Assembly (NCBI GenBank): GCA_028291765.1
Contig: JAQGNR010000177.1
Location: 1 to 52,515 of the forward strand
DNA: 52,515 bases
Direction of reading: 5' to 3'
DNA from: Herbaspirillum sp.
Lineage (GTDB): Bacteria; Pseudomonadota; Gammaproteobacteria; Burkholderiales; Burkholderiaceae_D
In this document: positions 28,623-36,564 of the stretch, piece after piece
Numbering within the stretch: position 1 is the stretch's first letter
Layout of the letters: the number at the start of each line of letters is the position of its first letter
Notes under the pieces: generated by a model
The model's input: only the letters and a program-made list of their open reading frames with translations
What the model was told of the DNA's origin: nothing
Databases searched by the model: none
Translations under genes and position numbers: made by a program

Positions 28623-29741
28623 ATGCAAAAAAATTTCTTTGAATCAGTGCTTGAGAATTTACCAGAAGGCATCGAGAGTTTAATTGTAGTCACTCATTTG
28701 ATACCTGGTGTAGACGAGTTTTTGTTGGCCTTGAACTCAAAGATTAAAGTGGCGGCGGTCATTCCCAAGCCAAATTCTATTGATGAACGGGTGTTGGCGC
28801 ATATTGCATCAGAAATCCCTATCCTGCGCTTTACCAGGGAGCAAATCAAAGCTCGGCCGGATGCCTTCTTGGAATCACTTCAGGAAAAAGTAGGTATCAC
28901 GCCATTTGCAATTATCGATACCGGCGGATATTTTTCCCATGTATTGTTTGAGATGTTTAAAGTGCCAGGCCTAAATTTGATAGGAATTGTCGAAGATACG
29001 GAGAATGGGCATCAAAAGTATGAAATGCTTCTGACCAGAAAGAACGGTTATAGGGTATACCCATGTCCTATTATGTCCGTCGCTCGTAGCACACTGAAGG
29101 ATCCTGAGGATTTCCTGGTTGGCCAAGCGGTGGTGTTCTCTGCGGATGCACTTCTTCGGGAACAGGGTCTACTTTTGACGGGCAAGCGGGCTGTGGTATT
29201 TGGATATGGGAAGATTGGAAGTAGCATAGCCCATTGCCTTCGGACCAAGGCGCTACGCGTTGATGTTGTAGACAACAATCCGGTAAGAATGGCGTTGGCG
29301 CTAGCGCATGGCTTTCACACGGCAAGAAAGTCAGAGCTGCTTGGTAACGCAGATCTTCTTTTTTGTGCTACGGGAAATAAATCTCTCGTCAGAGACGATT
29401 TCGATGTGATTAAAAACGGTGCATTTGTATTCACCGCCACGTCTGGTGACGATGAGATCGCCGACTATAAAATATTGTGTGCAATGGCTCGGTCATCCGT
29501 GCATGAACGCATTTCGATTGTCGGCGCGAAAGGACGTAATATCTTCTTGTGCAACAATGGAAATTCAGCAAACTTTATGCATGGTGGAGTCGTGGGGCCA
29601 TTCATTAAGTTGGTACAAGCAGAGTTGATCTTAGCTTTGTCTCAACTCCAAAATATGCAACGTGGTGAGATAAGGTATTTGAGCGATCGCTCAAAACGTG
29701 TCATCGCCGATCTTTGGCTCAATAAATTTGCGCTGGTATAA
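28623..29741 (+). CDS. Adenosylhomocysteinase-like NAD-binding protein
   Basis: A 372-aa protein resembling the NAD-binding half of S-adenosylhomocysteine hydrolase and 2-hydroxyacid dehydrogenases. The dinucleotide motif GYGKIGSS is at 194-201, an acidic residue follows the second strand (VDVVDNNP), and LLFCATGNKSLV and the late GGVVGPFIKLVQAELILAL segment parallel the SAHH fold. At 372 aa it is shorter than true SAHH (about 430-480) and the substrate-domain motifs of that enzyme are not recognisable, so it is probably not a housekeeping SAHH. Function unknown; part of the A+T-rich module. Confidence 0.72.
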   Translation: MQKNFFESVLENLPEGIESLIVVTHLIPGVDEFLLALNSKIKVAAVIPKPNSIDERVLAHIASEIPILRFTREQIKARPDAFLESLQEKVGITPFAIIDTGGYFSHVLFEMFKVPGLNLIGIVEDTENGHQKYEMLLTRKNGYRVYPCPIMSVARSTLKDPEDFLVGQAVVFSADALLREQGLLLTGKRAVVFGYGKIGSSIAHCLRTKALRVDVVDNNPVRMALALAHGFHTARKSELLGNADLLFCATGNKSLVRDDFDVIKNGAFVFTATSGDDEIADYKILCAMARSSVHERISIVGAKGRNIFLCNNGNSANFMHGGVVGPFIKLVQAELILALSQLQNMQRGEIRYLSDRSKRVIADLWLNKFALV

Positions 29742-29855
29742 AAAGACGGTATGAAATTGTATAGATAAGTGCTTTGGCTCACTCATATTTTATTTGTGGA
29801 TTACGGTAAAAAATGGTGAGATTTACGATTCGAAAATTGCTTGTGGGTTACGCGT

Positions 29856-30542
29856 ATGAGTGAACATTTTCAAACTGTCGAATTACAACAAATGGTATCC
29901 AAAATTAAAAATGAGATTGGTCATCTTTTTGACGCTTCTGTTGTTGCCCATGATATATCGCATTTAGAGCGCGTCTACAAAGTGGGGGATATGATTTGCG
30001 TATCCAGTGGAGGTAATCGCATTACAGTCGCCGCCGCATCTTTTCTGCATGACTATCATCGATTTTTGGAAAAAGAAATTGGACAACACGTTAGTCCAGA
30101 AGAGGCAGAGCCAGACATAAGAGCACTCCTTAAAAAAATTCGGTCGATTCCTTCAGAGTTACACGATCCTATTTGTGATGCAATCAACTTTACGGAATAC
30201 TATCGTTGTGCTGGCGACAATCTAAATGAGAAGAATTCGAAATTGGAAGCACGGATCGTTAGAGATGCCGACATGCTGGATGCTATTGGTGCAGTAGGTA
30301 TTGCCAGGGCTTTTATGTTTGGTGGTTTTCTGGGCGAACCTATGTGGGTACGGGGAGGTAATAATCTTGAAGGCGTCAAAATATTTGCGCATGGCAAGAC
30401 AACTTCTGTCGTTCATCATTTTCACGAAAAGCTCTTGAAGATTGAGTTTGAGATGCTTACCCCAAAGGGGCGAGCGCTCGCTGCCGAACGATCGGATTAT
30501 ATGAAGGAGTTTATTAAAAAGCTGATGTCTGAAATTGCCTAG
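29856..30542 (+). CDS. HD-domain metal-dependent phosphohydrolase
   Basis: A 228-aa HD-superfamily protein. The metal-binding residues are H36 (HDISHLERV), H65-D66 (SFLHDYHRF) and D138 (VRDADMLDAIG), the pattern of the YpgQ/YedJ-type pyrophosphatases and phosphohydrolases. Later motifs HFHEKLLKI and TPKGRALAAERSDYM also fit that group. The ATG at 29856 is preferred over an upstream in-frame TTG at 29841. Its stop shares CTAG with the converging SDR gene. Nucleotide-type substrate inferred only from the family. Confidence 0.85.
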   Translation: MSEHFQTVELQQMVSKIKNEIGHLFDASVVAHDISHLERVYKVGDMICVSSGGNRITVAAASFLHDYHRFLEKEIGQHVSPEEAEPDIRALLKKIRSIPSELHDPICDAINFTEYYRCAGDNLNEKNSKLEARIVRDADMLDAIGAVGIARAFMFGGFLGEPMWVRGGNNLEGVKIFAHGKTTSVVHHFHEKLLKIEFEMLTPKGRALAAERSDYMKEFIKKLMSEIA

Positions 30543-31327
30543 CGCGGAGTATCGTTCGCTTTTGGCGCGCAATGCTCATAAAGAACATCTTGATTAACGC
30601 GCACCAGATTCTGTCCGCCATCAATTACAAAATCAAAACCGTTGTATGCCCGGCTTAATAGTAGTTCGATTGCGCCAGCTATGTCCTCAGGTGTTGCTAT
30701 GTAACCTAAAGGCGTCGAGTGTTGAGATGCATATTCGAAATCCTCAAGGGTTTGCGTGTCACTCGGGAGCATGAGGCCGGGAAATACGGCGTTTACACGT
30801 AACACAGGCGCCGCCGAGACGGCGAGCATCTGGGTTAAATTGCCGATCGCAGTTTTACCGACTGTGTAGCAAAAGTGATCTCGGTGGTAATTTCCTTTTA
30901 TTTTTTGGTCAACCACATTGATAACAACACCCACGCCGTTTATTTCCTTTACTTTTTCGTAAAAGGCTTTCGTCAGGAGGATAGGGGCGCGGCAATTGAC
31001 TGCCCAACTCAAGTCGAGTTGTTCCGCGGTGATATTAGGGAAATGGTCCTGAGCAAAGAAAGCTGCGCAGTTAATCAATACATCCAGCTTGCCAAAATAT
31101 TTGTACGTATCATCAATTAACGCCTGAATCTCATTTTCCTTTGTTAAGTCTGCCCTCAGAGCGATAGCCTTTTTCTCTTGTTTTTCTATCTTGGCGACAA
31201 AATCAGCGGCCTCGTCGGCTGAACTTTCGTAGTGGATTACCACGTCGTTATTTTTCGCGCTGAAATATTCAGCAATAATTCTTCCGGTACGTTTTGCAGC
31301 TCCGGTTATTAAGATTACTTTACTCAT
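30539..31327 (-). CDS. SDR-family reductase, pteridine-reductase/FolM-like
   Basis: A 262-aa short-chain dehydrogenase/reductase. The cofactor motif TGAAKRTGR (8-16), with a basic residue after the glycine pattern, and the INCAAFF element (in place of NNAG) resemble pteridine reductases and FolM; the catalytic Tyr-Lys is in CYTVGKTAI. The usual catalytic Ser position reads INVVDQ, an aspartate instead of serine as in pteridine reductase. It probably reduces a pterin or similar heterocycle with NADPH. The start overlaps the end of the hybrid kinase gene by four bases (ATGA), so it belongs to the kinase transcript. Confidence 0.82.
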   Translation of the reverse strand: MSKVILITGAAKRTGRIIAEYFSAKNNDVVIHYESSADEAADFVAKIEKQEKKAIALRADLTKENEIQALIDDTYKYFGKLDVLINCAAFFAQDHFPNITAEQLDLSWAVNCRAPILLTKAFYEKVKEINGVGVVINVVDQKIKGNYHRDHFCYTVGKTAIGNLTQMLAVSAAPVLRVNAVFPGLMLPSDTQTLEDFEYASQHSTPLGYIATPEDIAGAIELLLSRAYNGFDFVIDGGQNLVRVNQDVLYEHCAPKANDTPR

Positions 31328-33129
31328 ATTTTTACCTCATCATTTACTGCGTCTAATAATGCCGACCGTAGCGTGTGTAGACGCACGGGCTTTACCAAAT
31401 AGGCATTGAATTGCTGTAATTTTGCGGAGTCCGGGGTGTGAGCGCTGACAAGAATGATCGGCAAATGTTGATTGGGACCAGCATTTTTCCTCAATTCTTG
31501 CGCTAGCATATAGCCGTCTTTGCCGGGCATTTCGATATCCAAGAGTAACGCGTCATAGTGCTGTGAAGACAGTTTTTCCAGAGCGTCATCACCGTCTCTT
31601 GATACGTCGCTTTCTATCCTAAGCTCACTTAGTAAATCGCTGAACGCATCTCGCGCTGAATCACTATCGTCCACCACCAACACACGTAGTGTTTTGTGCT
31701 GAGTAATATTTGTTTTGACTTCTTCGCAATATTTTGTGCCGGCATAGCGTTCAAGAGGAATGATTACGCGAAATACGGTGCCATGATTCATGGAGCTACT
31801 TACGTTTACTTCGCCGCCCAGTAAATTTGTTAGTCCTTTGACGATTGCCAAACCCATTCCCATGCCATCGTGTTTTCGTGTACTGGGGCGATTTATTTGA
31901 GCGAATGGCTCGAAGACTGCGCAGATTTTATCTGCAGGAATACCGCTTCCTGTATCTGCAACTTCTATGGTTAGAAGATCGTAATCTGACCGACATTCAT
32001 TATCCGCCCTGACACTTATTGCGCCATGTGCGGTGTACTTTATAGCGTTTGTTAAAAGATTATTCAGTATTTGACTGATTCGCTCTGGATCGGAGATGTG
32101 GATGTTATCGTCTGTTGGGTACTGATGTTGGATAGTCAGTCCTTTTTTTAGTGCCAGAGGTAAAGTATCGTTAATTGTTCGATCCATGACTTCTCGGACG
32201 ATGATTTGTGACTTATGCAATTCCAGTCGGCCGCTTTCGAGCCGAACGTAATCCGTCAGATCCCTCATCTGTGCTTCTAGTTGCAGCAATGCACTCTCAA
32301 GCCGTTGCCGTACTTTCTCATTGCATTTGCTTTCGGTTTGATGAATGAGTACATCAATAGCGGCTGTAATCGATTGCAAGGGAGTGCGCAGTTCATGACT
32401 CACTATAGCTAGAAAAGTGTTCTTGGCATCAATCGTAGCTTTGGCGGCGGCTGTTGCTTTGTGTTCGGCTTCGAGGGCTGTATGGTGTTGCCGTATCACT
32501 TCTTTATAACGTCGGAATGTGAGTAATAACAGCAAAGCAGCGGTGATGAATAGGAGACGGAGCAGTAAGCTGCTAATAAAAATAATTCGGCGCTTTTTAT
32601 AAAAATCTGAAAACGATTTTTCTCTCTGCTTTATTTCGGTTTCGCGAGTGTTATTTGATATGGTAGTTACGGTCTGCCGGTTTAATTCCATGTGTGCGAT
32701 TAGCACAATCAATGCCGCTGGATCATATTCAAGCTTCGCTACATCGTCGTCTAACTGCAGCATCATTTTTTGGAGAGACCTGATGGCAGTAGCGTATTCC
32801 GGGACGTTTTTGAAAAATTGCGTAAGTTCGGCCGGATATGTCAATACACGGAATTTGGACTGTAAGATTGCGTAGCGGAATTTGATTTTTTCAATATCAT
32901 TATCATGACCGCCGGCATAGAGAATGGCCTGATTTTCTAGCCGCAAAAAAGCAAGCTGGTATTGCGCCGCTGTCCAATAATAGCCTTCTTGCGGGCCTAT
33001 TGCCGAGGAAATTTTTTCAGGAGAAAGCAATAAGTCGCGAAGGTAATACAACAATACCGCTGCCACCAAAATCTCAAGCGTAATCAAGCCCGTAAAAAAA
33101 TATCTTGACGTTTGCCAGCCGTATTTCAT
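31324..33129 (-). CDS. Membrane hybrid sensor histidine kinase with C-terminal receiver
   Basis: A 601-aa sensor: membrane segment (about 10-30), extracytoplasmic helical sensor region (about 31-180), second membrane segment (183-205), HisKA with SHELRTP (H245), HATPase N box (N356-N361 region), G1 DTGSG (392-396), G2 GMGMG (422-426), then a receiver with acidic D487/D488 and phosphoacceptor D531 in LLLDIEMPG. The ATG at 33129 overlaps the stop of the molybdopterin-fold gene (ATGA) and is preferred to one 27 bases further upstream. It may sense through the upstream periplasmic protein and signal to the neighbouring regulators. Confidence 0.92.
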   Translation of the reverse strand: MKYGWQTSRYFFTGLITLEILVAAVLLYYLRDLLLSPEKISSAIGPQEGYYWTAAQYQLAFLRLENQAILYAGGHDNDIEKIKFRYAILQSKFRVLTYPAELTQFFKNVPEYATAIRSLQKMMLQLDDDVAKLEYDPAALIVLIAHMELNRQTVTTISNNTRETEIKQREKSFSDFYKKRRIIFISSLLLRLLFITAALLLLLTFRRYKEVIRQHHTALEAEHKATAAAKATIDAKNTFLAIVSHELRTPLQSITAAIDVLIHQTESKCNEKVRQRLESALLQLEAQMRDLTDYVRLESGRLELHKSQIIVREVMDRTINDTLPLALKKGLTIQHQYPTDDNIHISDPERISQILNNLLTNAIKYTAHGAISVRADNECRSDYDLLTIEVADTGSGIPADKICAVFEPFAQINRPSTRKHDGMGMGLAIVKGLTNLLGGEVNVSSSMNHGTVFRVIIPLERYAGTKYCEEVKTNITQHKTLRVLVVDDSDSARDAFSDLLSELRIESDVSRDGDDALEKLSSQHYDALLLDIEMPGKDGYMLAQELRKNAGPNQHLPIILVSAHTPDSAKLQQFNAYLVKPVRLHTLRSALLDAVNDEVKI

Positions 33130-33626
33130 TGGACAACTATGCCATTTACTTGCCATGAGAATTTGGCTTCTGTCGTTGGGGTATTCAGCTCTTTGGGATA
33201 TTTGTCACGGGGGTAAATTACAAATAAAGGACCGAAATCCGATACCTTCAATCGATGTTGGTTCATCGTATGCGCAAGAATGACGTCGTATCGAAGTGCG
33301 TCTGATGCGGGGATTGAATATGTGTATTCATCGAGAGTATGGATTTCCAGCATGGTCCCGGTAGCGCCTATTTTTTCTAACAGATCGGCTAAGCGAGGCC
33401 CAACAAAGGTTGACTTTGGCGTCCAACTGGTTGTTGTTTCAATCGTATGCTGAGGCAGTGCCAATAAATCGCGTTCTGTAAAAGAATAGCTATGCGTTGT
33501 ATATTCGGTGAATGCGGTGATTTTTCCGGTGAAGGTCAAAGTTGCTTGATGGCTTTGGGCTTGGGCGCGAGAGCCGAATAACAAGAACAACAACGCGATT
33601 AAGTATCGAGTGATCGTAGTCAACAT
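33126..33626 (-). CDS. Exported molybdopterin-fold protein lacking cysteine
   Basis: A 166-aa protein with a signal peptide ending AQA-Q (about residue 23) and a domain resembling the oxidoreductase molybdopterin-binding (sulfite-oxidase) fold: LTFTGKITAFT, FTERDLLALPQHTIETTTSWT, FVGPRLADLLEKIGA, and PLFVIYPRD. The protein has no cysteine at all, so the thiol that normally holds molybdenum is absent; a catalytic role is unlikely. It is translationally coupled to the downstream hybrid kinase and is probably its periplasmic ligand sensor. Confidence 0.78.
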   Translation of the reverse strand: MLTTITRYLIALLFLLFGSRAQAQSHQATLTFTGKITAFTEYTTHSYSFTERDLLALPQHTIETTTSWTPKSTFVGPRLADLLEKIGATGTMLEIHTLDEYTYSIPASDALRYDVILAHTMNQHRLKVSDFGPLFVIYPRDKYPKELNTPTTEAKFSWQVNGIVVQ

Positions 33627-33636
33627 TGTTTAAGCA

Positions 33637-33652
33637 TTTCTCACGTGAGAAA
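33637..33652. promoter_or_regulatory. 16-bp perfect palindrome in the leader of the kinase operon
   Basis: TTTCTCACGTGAGAAA is self-complementary over all 16 bases and lies 11 bases upstream of the ATG of the molybdopterin-fold gene. The position over the leader suggests an operator, perhaps for the adjacent BetR-type regulator. Confidence 0.55.
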
Positions 33653-33762
33653 GCGATTCCTTATAGGCGATTTTAAAATTCAAGGAAATAGAATTTATTG
33701 GGTAATTTGCCGCTTAAAGTGCTAGAGCCATTCTAGCGAATTGCCACCTGAAGAATTTTTGA

Positions 33763-34629
33763 TTATTTTGGAATTGAGTTATTGCTTTGCGTGATGAATT
33801 TGAGCGCTTTTGATAACTCCGCGAGCAACAACGAAGGCCGGACGGGCTTCTCAAAATGCGTTGCGTTGAATTCGTTGATGACGCGCGCAATATCAGATTC
33901 GTCAACTTTTCCTGTAACTAATTCACCCGTCAGTAGAAAAATTGGCGTATTTCCACGTCTTCTAATGCTGGCGATATTGGTTTCAGCGGTTTCGTTACCA
34001 AGTAGCCAATCCACGATATAGGCATCAAAGCGATTTTTTGTGAAGGCGCGACGAAACGTGTCGGCATGGTAGTAGGCTGTTGCTTCAAATCCGTGGTCGT
34101 TGAAATAGTCACACAAACTATCGGCTGTGTCTTCGTGGTCATCCAAGATGGCAATACGCGGTTTTGCCATCGTTTGTCTGATCTCTATTAACTCAACATG
34201 AAACAGCTTTTCAAATGGCGCTTGTGCGCCCAGATAAACACGCCAATTCCCAGGCTTACCCGTCGCGACAAAGGTGGGCAAATGCCGAATGTTTAGTTCG
34301 CCTCCGATCCATGCTGAGCACTGAACGTTTTGCCCTTCAATAATCAGTGTGGCATCACTTTCTATCCCCGATATTGATGAATCACTTTCATCAGGTGTTA
34401 AAACTAATGCGCTTGGATGTTCGCCATATGCAGACGCGATACTTTCGATCTGTTCCATTGACCAAGGAAAACAGCCCTTCATTTTTCTAGTGGCTGCCGA
34501 GTATGTTAATCCCAGGATGTGGCTAAGTTCTTTTGCCTGATGCCGCCTTGTAACGCCATTGTTTTCCATCAAGCTTTTGACTCGATCCGCTATTTCGATT
34601 GATTTCATTTTTTTGCTTATATCTGACAT
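33763..34629 (-). CDS. BetR-type response regulator (N-terminal HTH, C-terminal receiver)
   Basis: A 288-aa regulator with inverted domain order. The N-terminal part (about 10-75) is a Cro/Xre-like helix-turn-helix of the BetR kind (RRHQAKELSHILGLTYSAATRKMKG). A linker of about 75 residues leads to a C-terminal receiver (156-280) with D163/D164, phosphoacceptor D207 (YIVDWLLG) and the conserved lysine in HFEKPVRP. Lies upstream of the hybrid-kinase operon on the same strand and divergent from the LuxR-type regulator; likely phosphorylated by that kinase. Confidence 0.86.
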   Translation of the reverse strand: MSDISKKMKSIEIADRVKSLMENNGVTRRHQAKELSHILGLTYSAATRKMKGCFPWSMEQIESIASAYGEHPSALVLTPDESDSSISGIESDATLIIEGQNVQCSAWIGGELNIRHLPTFVATGKPGNWRVYLGAQAPFEKLFHVELIEIRQTMAKPRIAILDDHEDTADSLCDYFNDHGFEATAYYHADTFRRAFTKNRFDAYIVDWLLGNETAETNIASIRRRGNTPIFLLTGELVTGKVDESDIARVINEFNATHFEKPVRPSLLLAELSKALKFITQSNNSIPK

Positions 34630-34866
34630 TTCCGCCGCAGCAATCTTCCTGTTGAAATTTCATTGCGCTCTAAGTCGCAAGGCTGAAGGGTACCTTGCAC
34701 GCCATAAAATGAAAACGCGCATAAATTATGACTTTGCAGGAAATACGGTGAATTTATTGTGACTTGATGAGTAATATTTGGGATTGTTACTACCAGTGTC
34801 TTGAACATTGGTATGTTTTGGCGAAAAACTTCTTTTTTCAAATTTAGTTCATTGGATAGATCAGAT

Positions 34867-35496
34867 ATGGCTCCTACAGAAAACCGCATATTAATTATCG
34901 AAGGTCATCCAATGGTGGCGCAAGCAATAGCTACGCGATTATTAGAGCAAAACCCTTCGCTGAATTTCACAATCTGCGATTGTGTAACAAGTGCGGTCGA
35001 TGAACTTCATAAAGCCGATTCATGGTTTCGTATCTTTATTGATTTAAATGTACCCAATGGCCGGGGTCTTTTTCTGGTGCGCCTATGCCAACAAATGGGG
35101 GCTATACAGCGTTGCGTGGTGATTTCAGAAACGGATGATGTTCGCTGGATCGCTGAGATTAAGGGAATGGGAGCTCTCGGCTTTATAAAAAAAGCCTCTG
35201 AGCTGAAAGATTTCACACGAGCTCTGACATTAGTTATGGATGGGAAGCCGGTGTTTCAAGAATCGTTTTCAGATTCTCAATCTATCCCCGTATTGTCTTC
35301 TTCGTTAACAAGGAGGCAGCAAGATGTTCTATGCTTACTGCAGCGTGGATACACATCGAAAAGAATTGCCTCGCAATTGGGGCTGCAGCCAGGAACTGTT
35401 GATAATCACGTCATGGGACTAGTACGTGCACTATGCGCAACCGGGCGAACGCATGCTGTCGCTAAAGCAATCGAATTCGGCTACCTCAAAGCCTAA
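34867..35496 (+). CDS. LuxR/NarL-type response regulator
   Basis: A 209-aa regulator: receiver (about 6-125) with phosphoacceptor D59 (FIDLNVPNG) and lysine K109 (GFIKKAS), then a GerE/LuxR helix-turn-helix (LTRRQQDVLCLLQRGYTSKRIASQLGLQPGTVDNHV). The acidic pocket, usually two acidic residues, reads IEGHP, with a glycine replacing the second, so magnesium binding may be weakened. Start at the ATG 34867; an in-frame TTG at 34801 is less likely. Divergent from the BetR-type regulator; third signalling gene of the A+T-rich block. Confidence 0.87.
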   Translation: MAPTENRILIIEGHPMVAQAIATRLLEQNPSLNFTICDCVTSAVDELHKADSWFRIFIDLNVPNGRGLFLVRLCQQMGAIQRCVVISETDDVRWIAEIKGMGALGFIKKASELKDFTRALTLVMDGKPVFQESFSDSQSIPVLSSSLTRRQQDVLCLLQRGYTSKRIASQLGLQPGTVDNHVMGLVRALCATGRTHAVAKAIEFGYLKA

Positions 35497-35525
35497 TCCC
35501 CGGATATCACATCAATCATCTCGCC

Positions 35526-36563
35526 CTAATCCCTCAACGGCACCAAAAAATCCCGGCTAATCCGATCCCCCAGCTCAAAAATCTGCCCCAGAAACGTCGT
35601 CAAAAAGTCATGCAAGCCGCCATCCAGAATGTCCTGGATCTGCTGAAACCGCAGATCCGCATGCAGGCGGCCGGCAAAGCGCTCCGTATCGGCCGATACG
35701 TCGTTACCGACTTTTTCCAGATTCTCAACCACTTGTCCCATGCAGCCCAGCAATGAGCGCGGCATGTCGGCGCGCAATATCAGCAATTCGGCCACGCGCG
35801 CCGGTGTAATCACATCCCGATATACCTTGCGGTAAGTTTCAAAACCGGAAACCGAGCGCAGAATCGCCGCCCAATAATAGAAATCGATCGGGTTTTCCGT
35901 GCTGCTGGTGATGTCGGTGCTGCCCTGACTTTGACTTTGGCTCTGGCTCTGGCTCTGGCTCTGGCTTTGCATTTTCTGACGCTGCGACTGCTTTTGCTGA
36001 TTCTGCGTGGCCTCATGGAATTTGACATCGATGATGCGCGCCGTGTTGTCGGAACGTTCCAGGAAGGTGCCGAGCCGGATGAAGTGAAAGGCTTCATCGA
36101 TCATCATGGTGCCGATGGTGACGCCGCGCGACAGATGCGAGCGATGCTTGACCCATTCAAAAAATTCGCTGGGATTCTGTTCCAGCGCCTGTGTGTTCAG
36201 ATAGGTCTGCATCTTGAGATAAGTTGCATTCTGGATTTCCCAGGCTTCGGTGGTGAGCGCACCGCGCACCGCGCGTGCGTTTTCGCGGGCCTGTTTCAGG
36301 CAGGAGGCGATCGATGACGGATTGCCGGGATCGCGCACCATGAAATCGATCACGTCTTTTTGCGTGATTGCATTATATTTTTTATCGAACTCGCTCTGCA
36401 ATTCGGAAATGCCGAGGATCGCGCGCCAGCCCTGCTCGGCGTGGTCGACCGATTGCGGCAGTAAGCCGGTCTGCACATGGACGTCCAGCATGCGTGCGGT
36501 ATTTTCGGCGCGCTCGGTATAGCGCGCCATCCAGAACAAATGATCTGCGGTGCGGCTCAGCAT
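35526..36563 (-). CDS. Alpha-E domain protein (COG2307)
   Basis: A 345-aa helical protein of the alpha-E family. It begins with the signature MLSRTADHLFWMARYTERAENTARMLD and keeps DEAFHFIRLGTFLERSDNTARIID. The family always accompanies circularly permuted ATP-grasp ligases and transglutaminase-like proteases, but its chemical role is unproven. A Ser-Gln repeat of about 14 residues interrupts it (near residues 200-213), encoded by a hexamer repeat. Start is one base after the ATP-grasp gene ends, so the two are co-translated. Confidence 0.9.
   Translation of the reverse strand: MLSRTADHLFWMARYTERAENTARMLDVHVQTGLLPQSVDHAEQGWRAILGISELQSEFDKKYNAITQKDVIDFMVRDPGNPSSIASCLKQARENARAVRGALTTEAWEIQNATYLKMQTYLNTQALEQNPSEFFEWVKHRSHLSRGVTIGTMMIDEAFHFIRLGTFLERSDNTARIIDVKFHEATQNQQKQSQRQKMQSQSQSQSQSQSQSQGSTDITSSTENPIDFYYWAAILRSVSGFETYRKVYRDVITPARVAELLILRADMPRSLLGCMGQVVENLEKVGNDVSADTERFAGRLHADLRFQQIQDILDGGLHDFLTTFLGQIFELGDRISRDFLVPLRD
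35926..35970. repeat. Hexanucleotide repeat encoding a Ser-Gln tract
   Basis: CTTTGG/CTCTGG units (four exact CTCTGG copies at 35941-35964 with degenerate flanking copies) are in frame and give alternating serine and glutamine in the alpha-E protein. Copy-number variation would change protein length without frameshift. Confidence 0.85.
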
Positions 36564-36564
36564 A

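Noticed and set aside
28623..29741. Calling this gene ahcY (S-adenosylhomocysteine hydrolase)
   Set aside because: Only the NAD-binding half is similar; the protein is too short and the SAHH substrate motifs are not visible.
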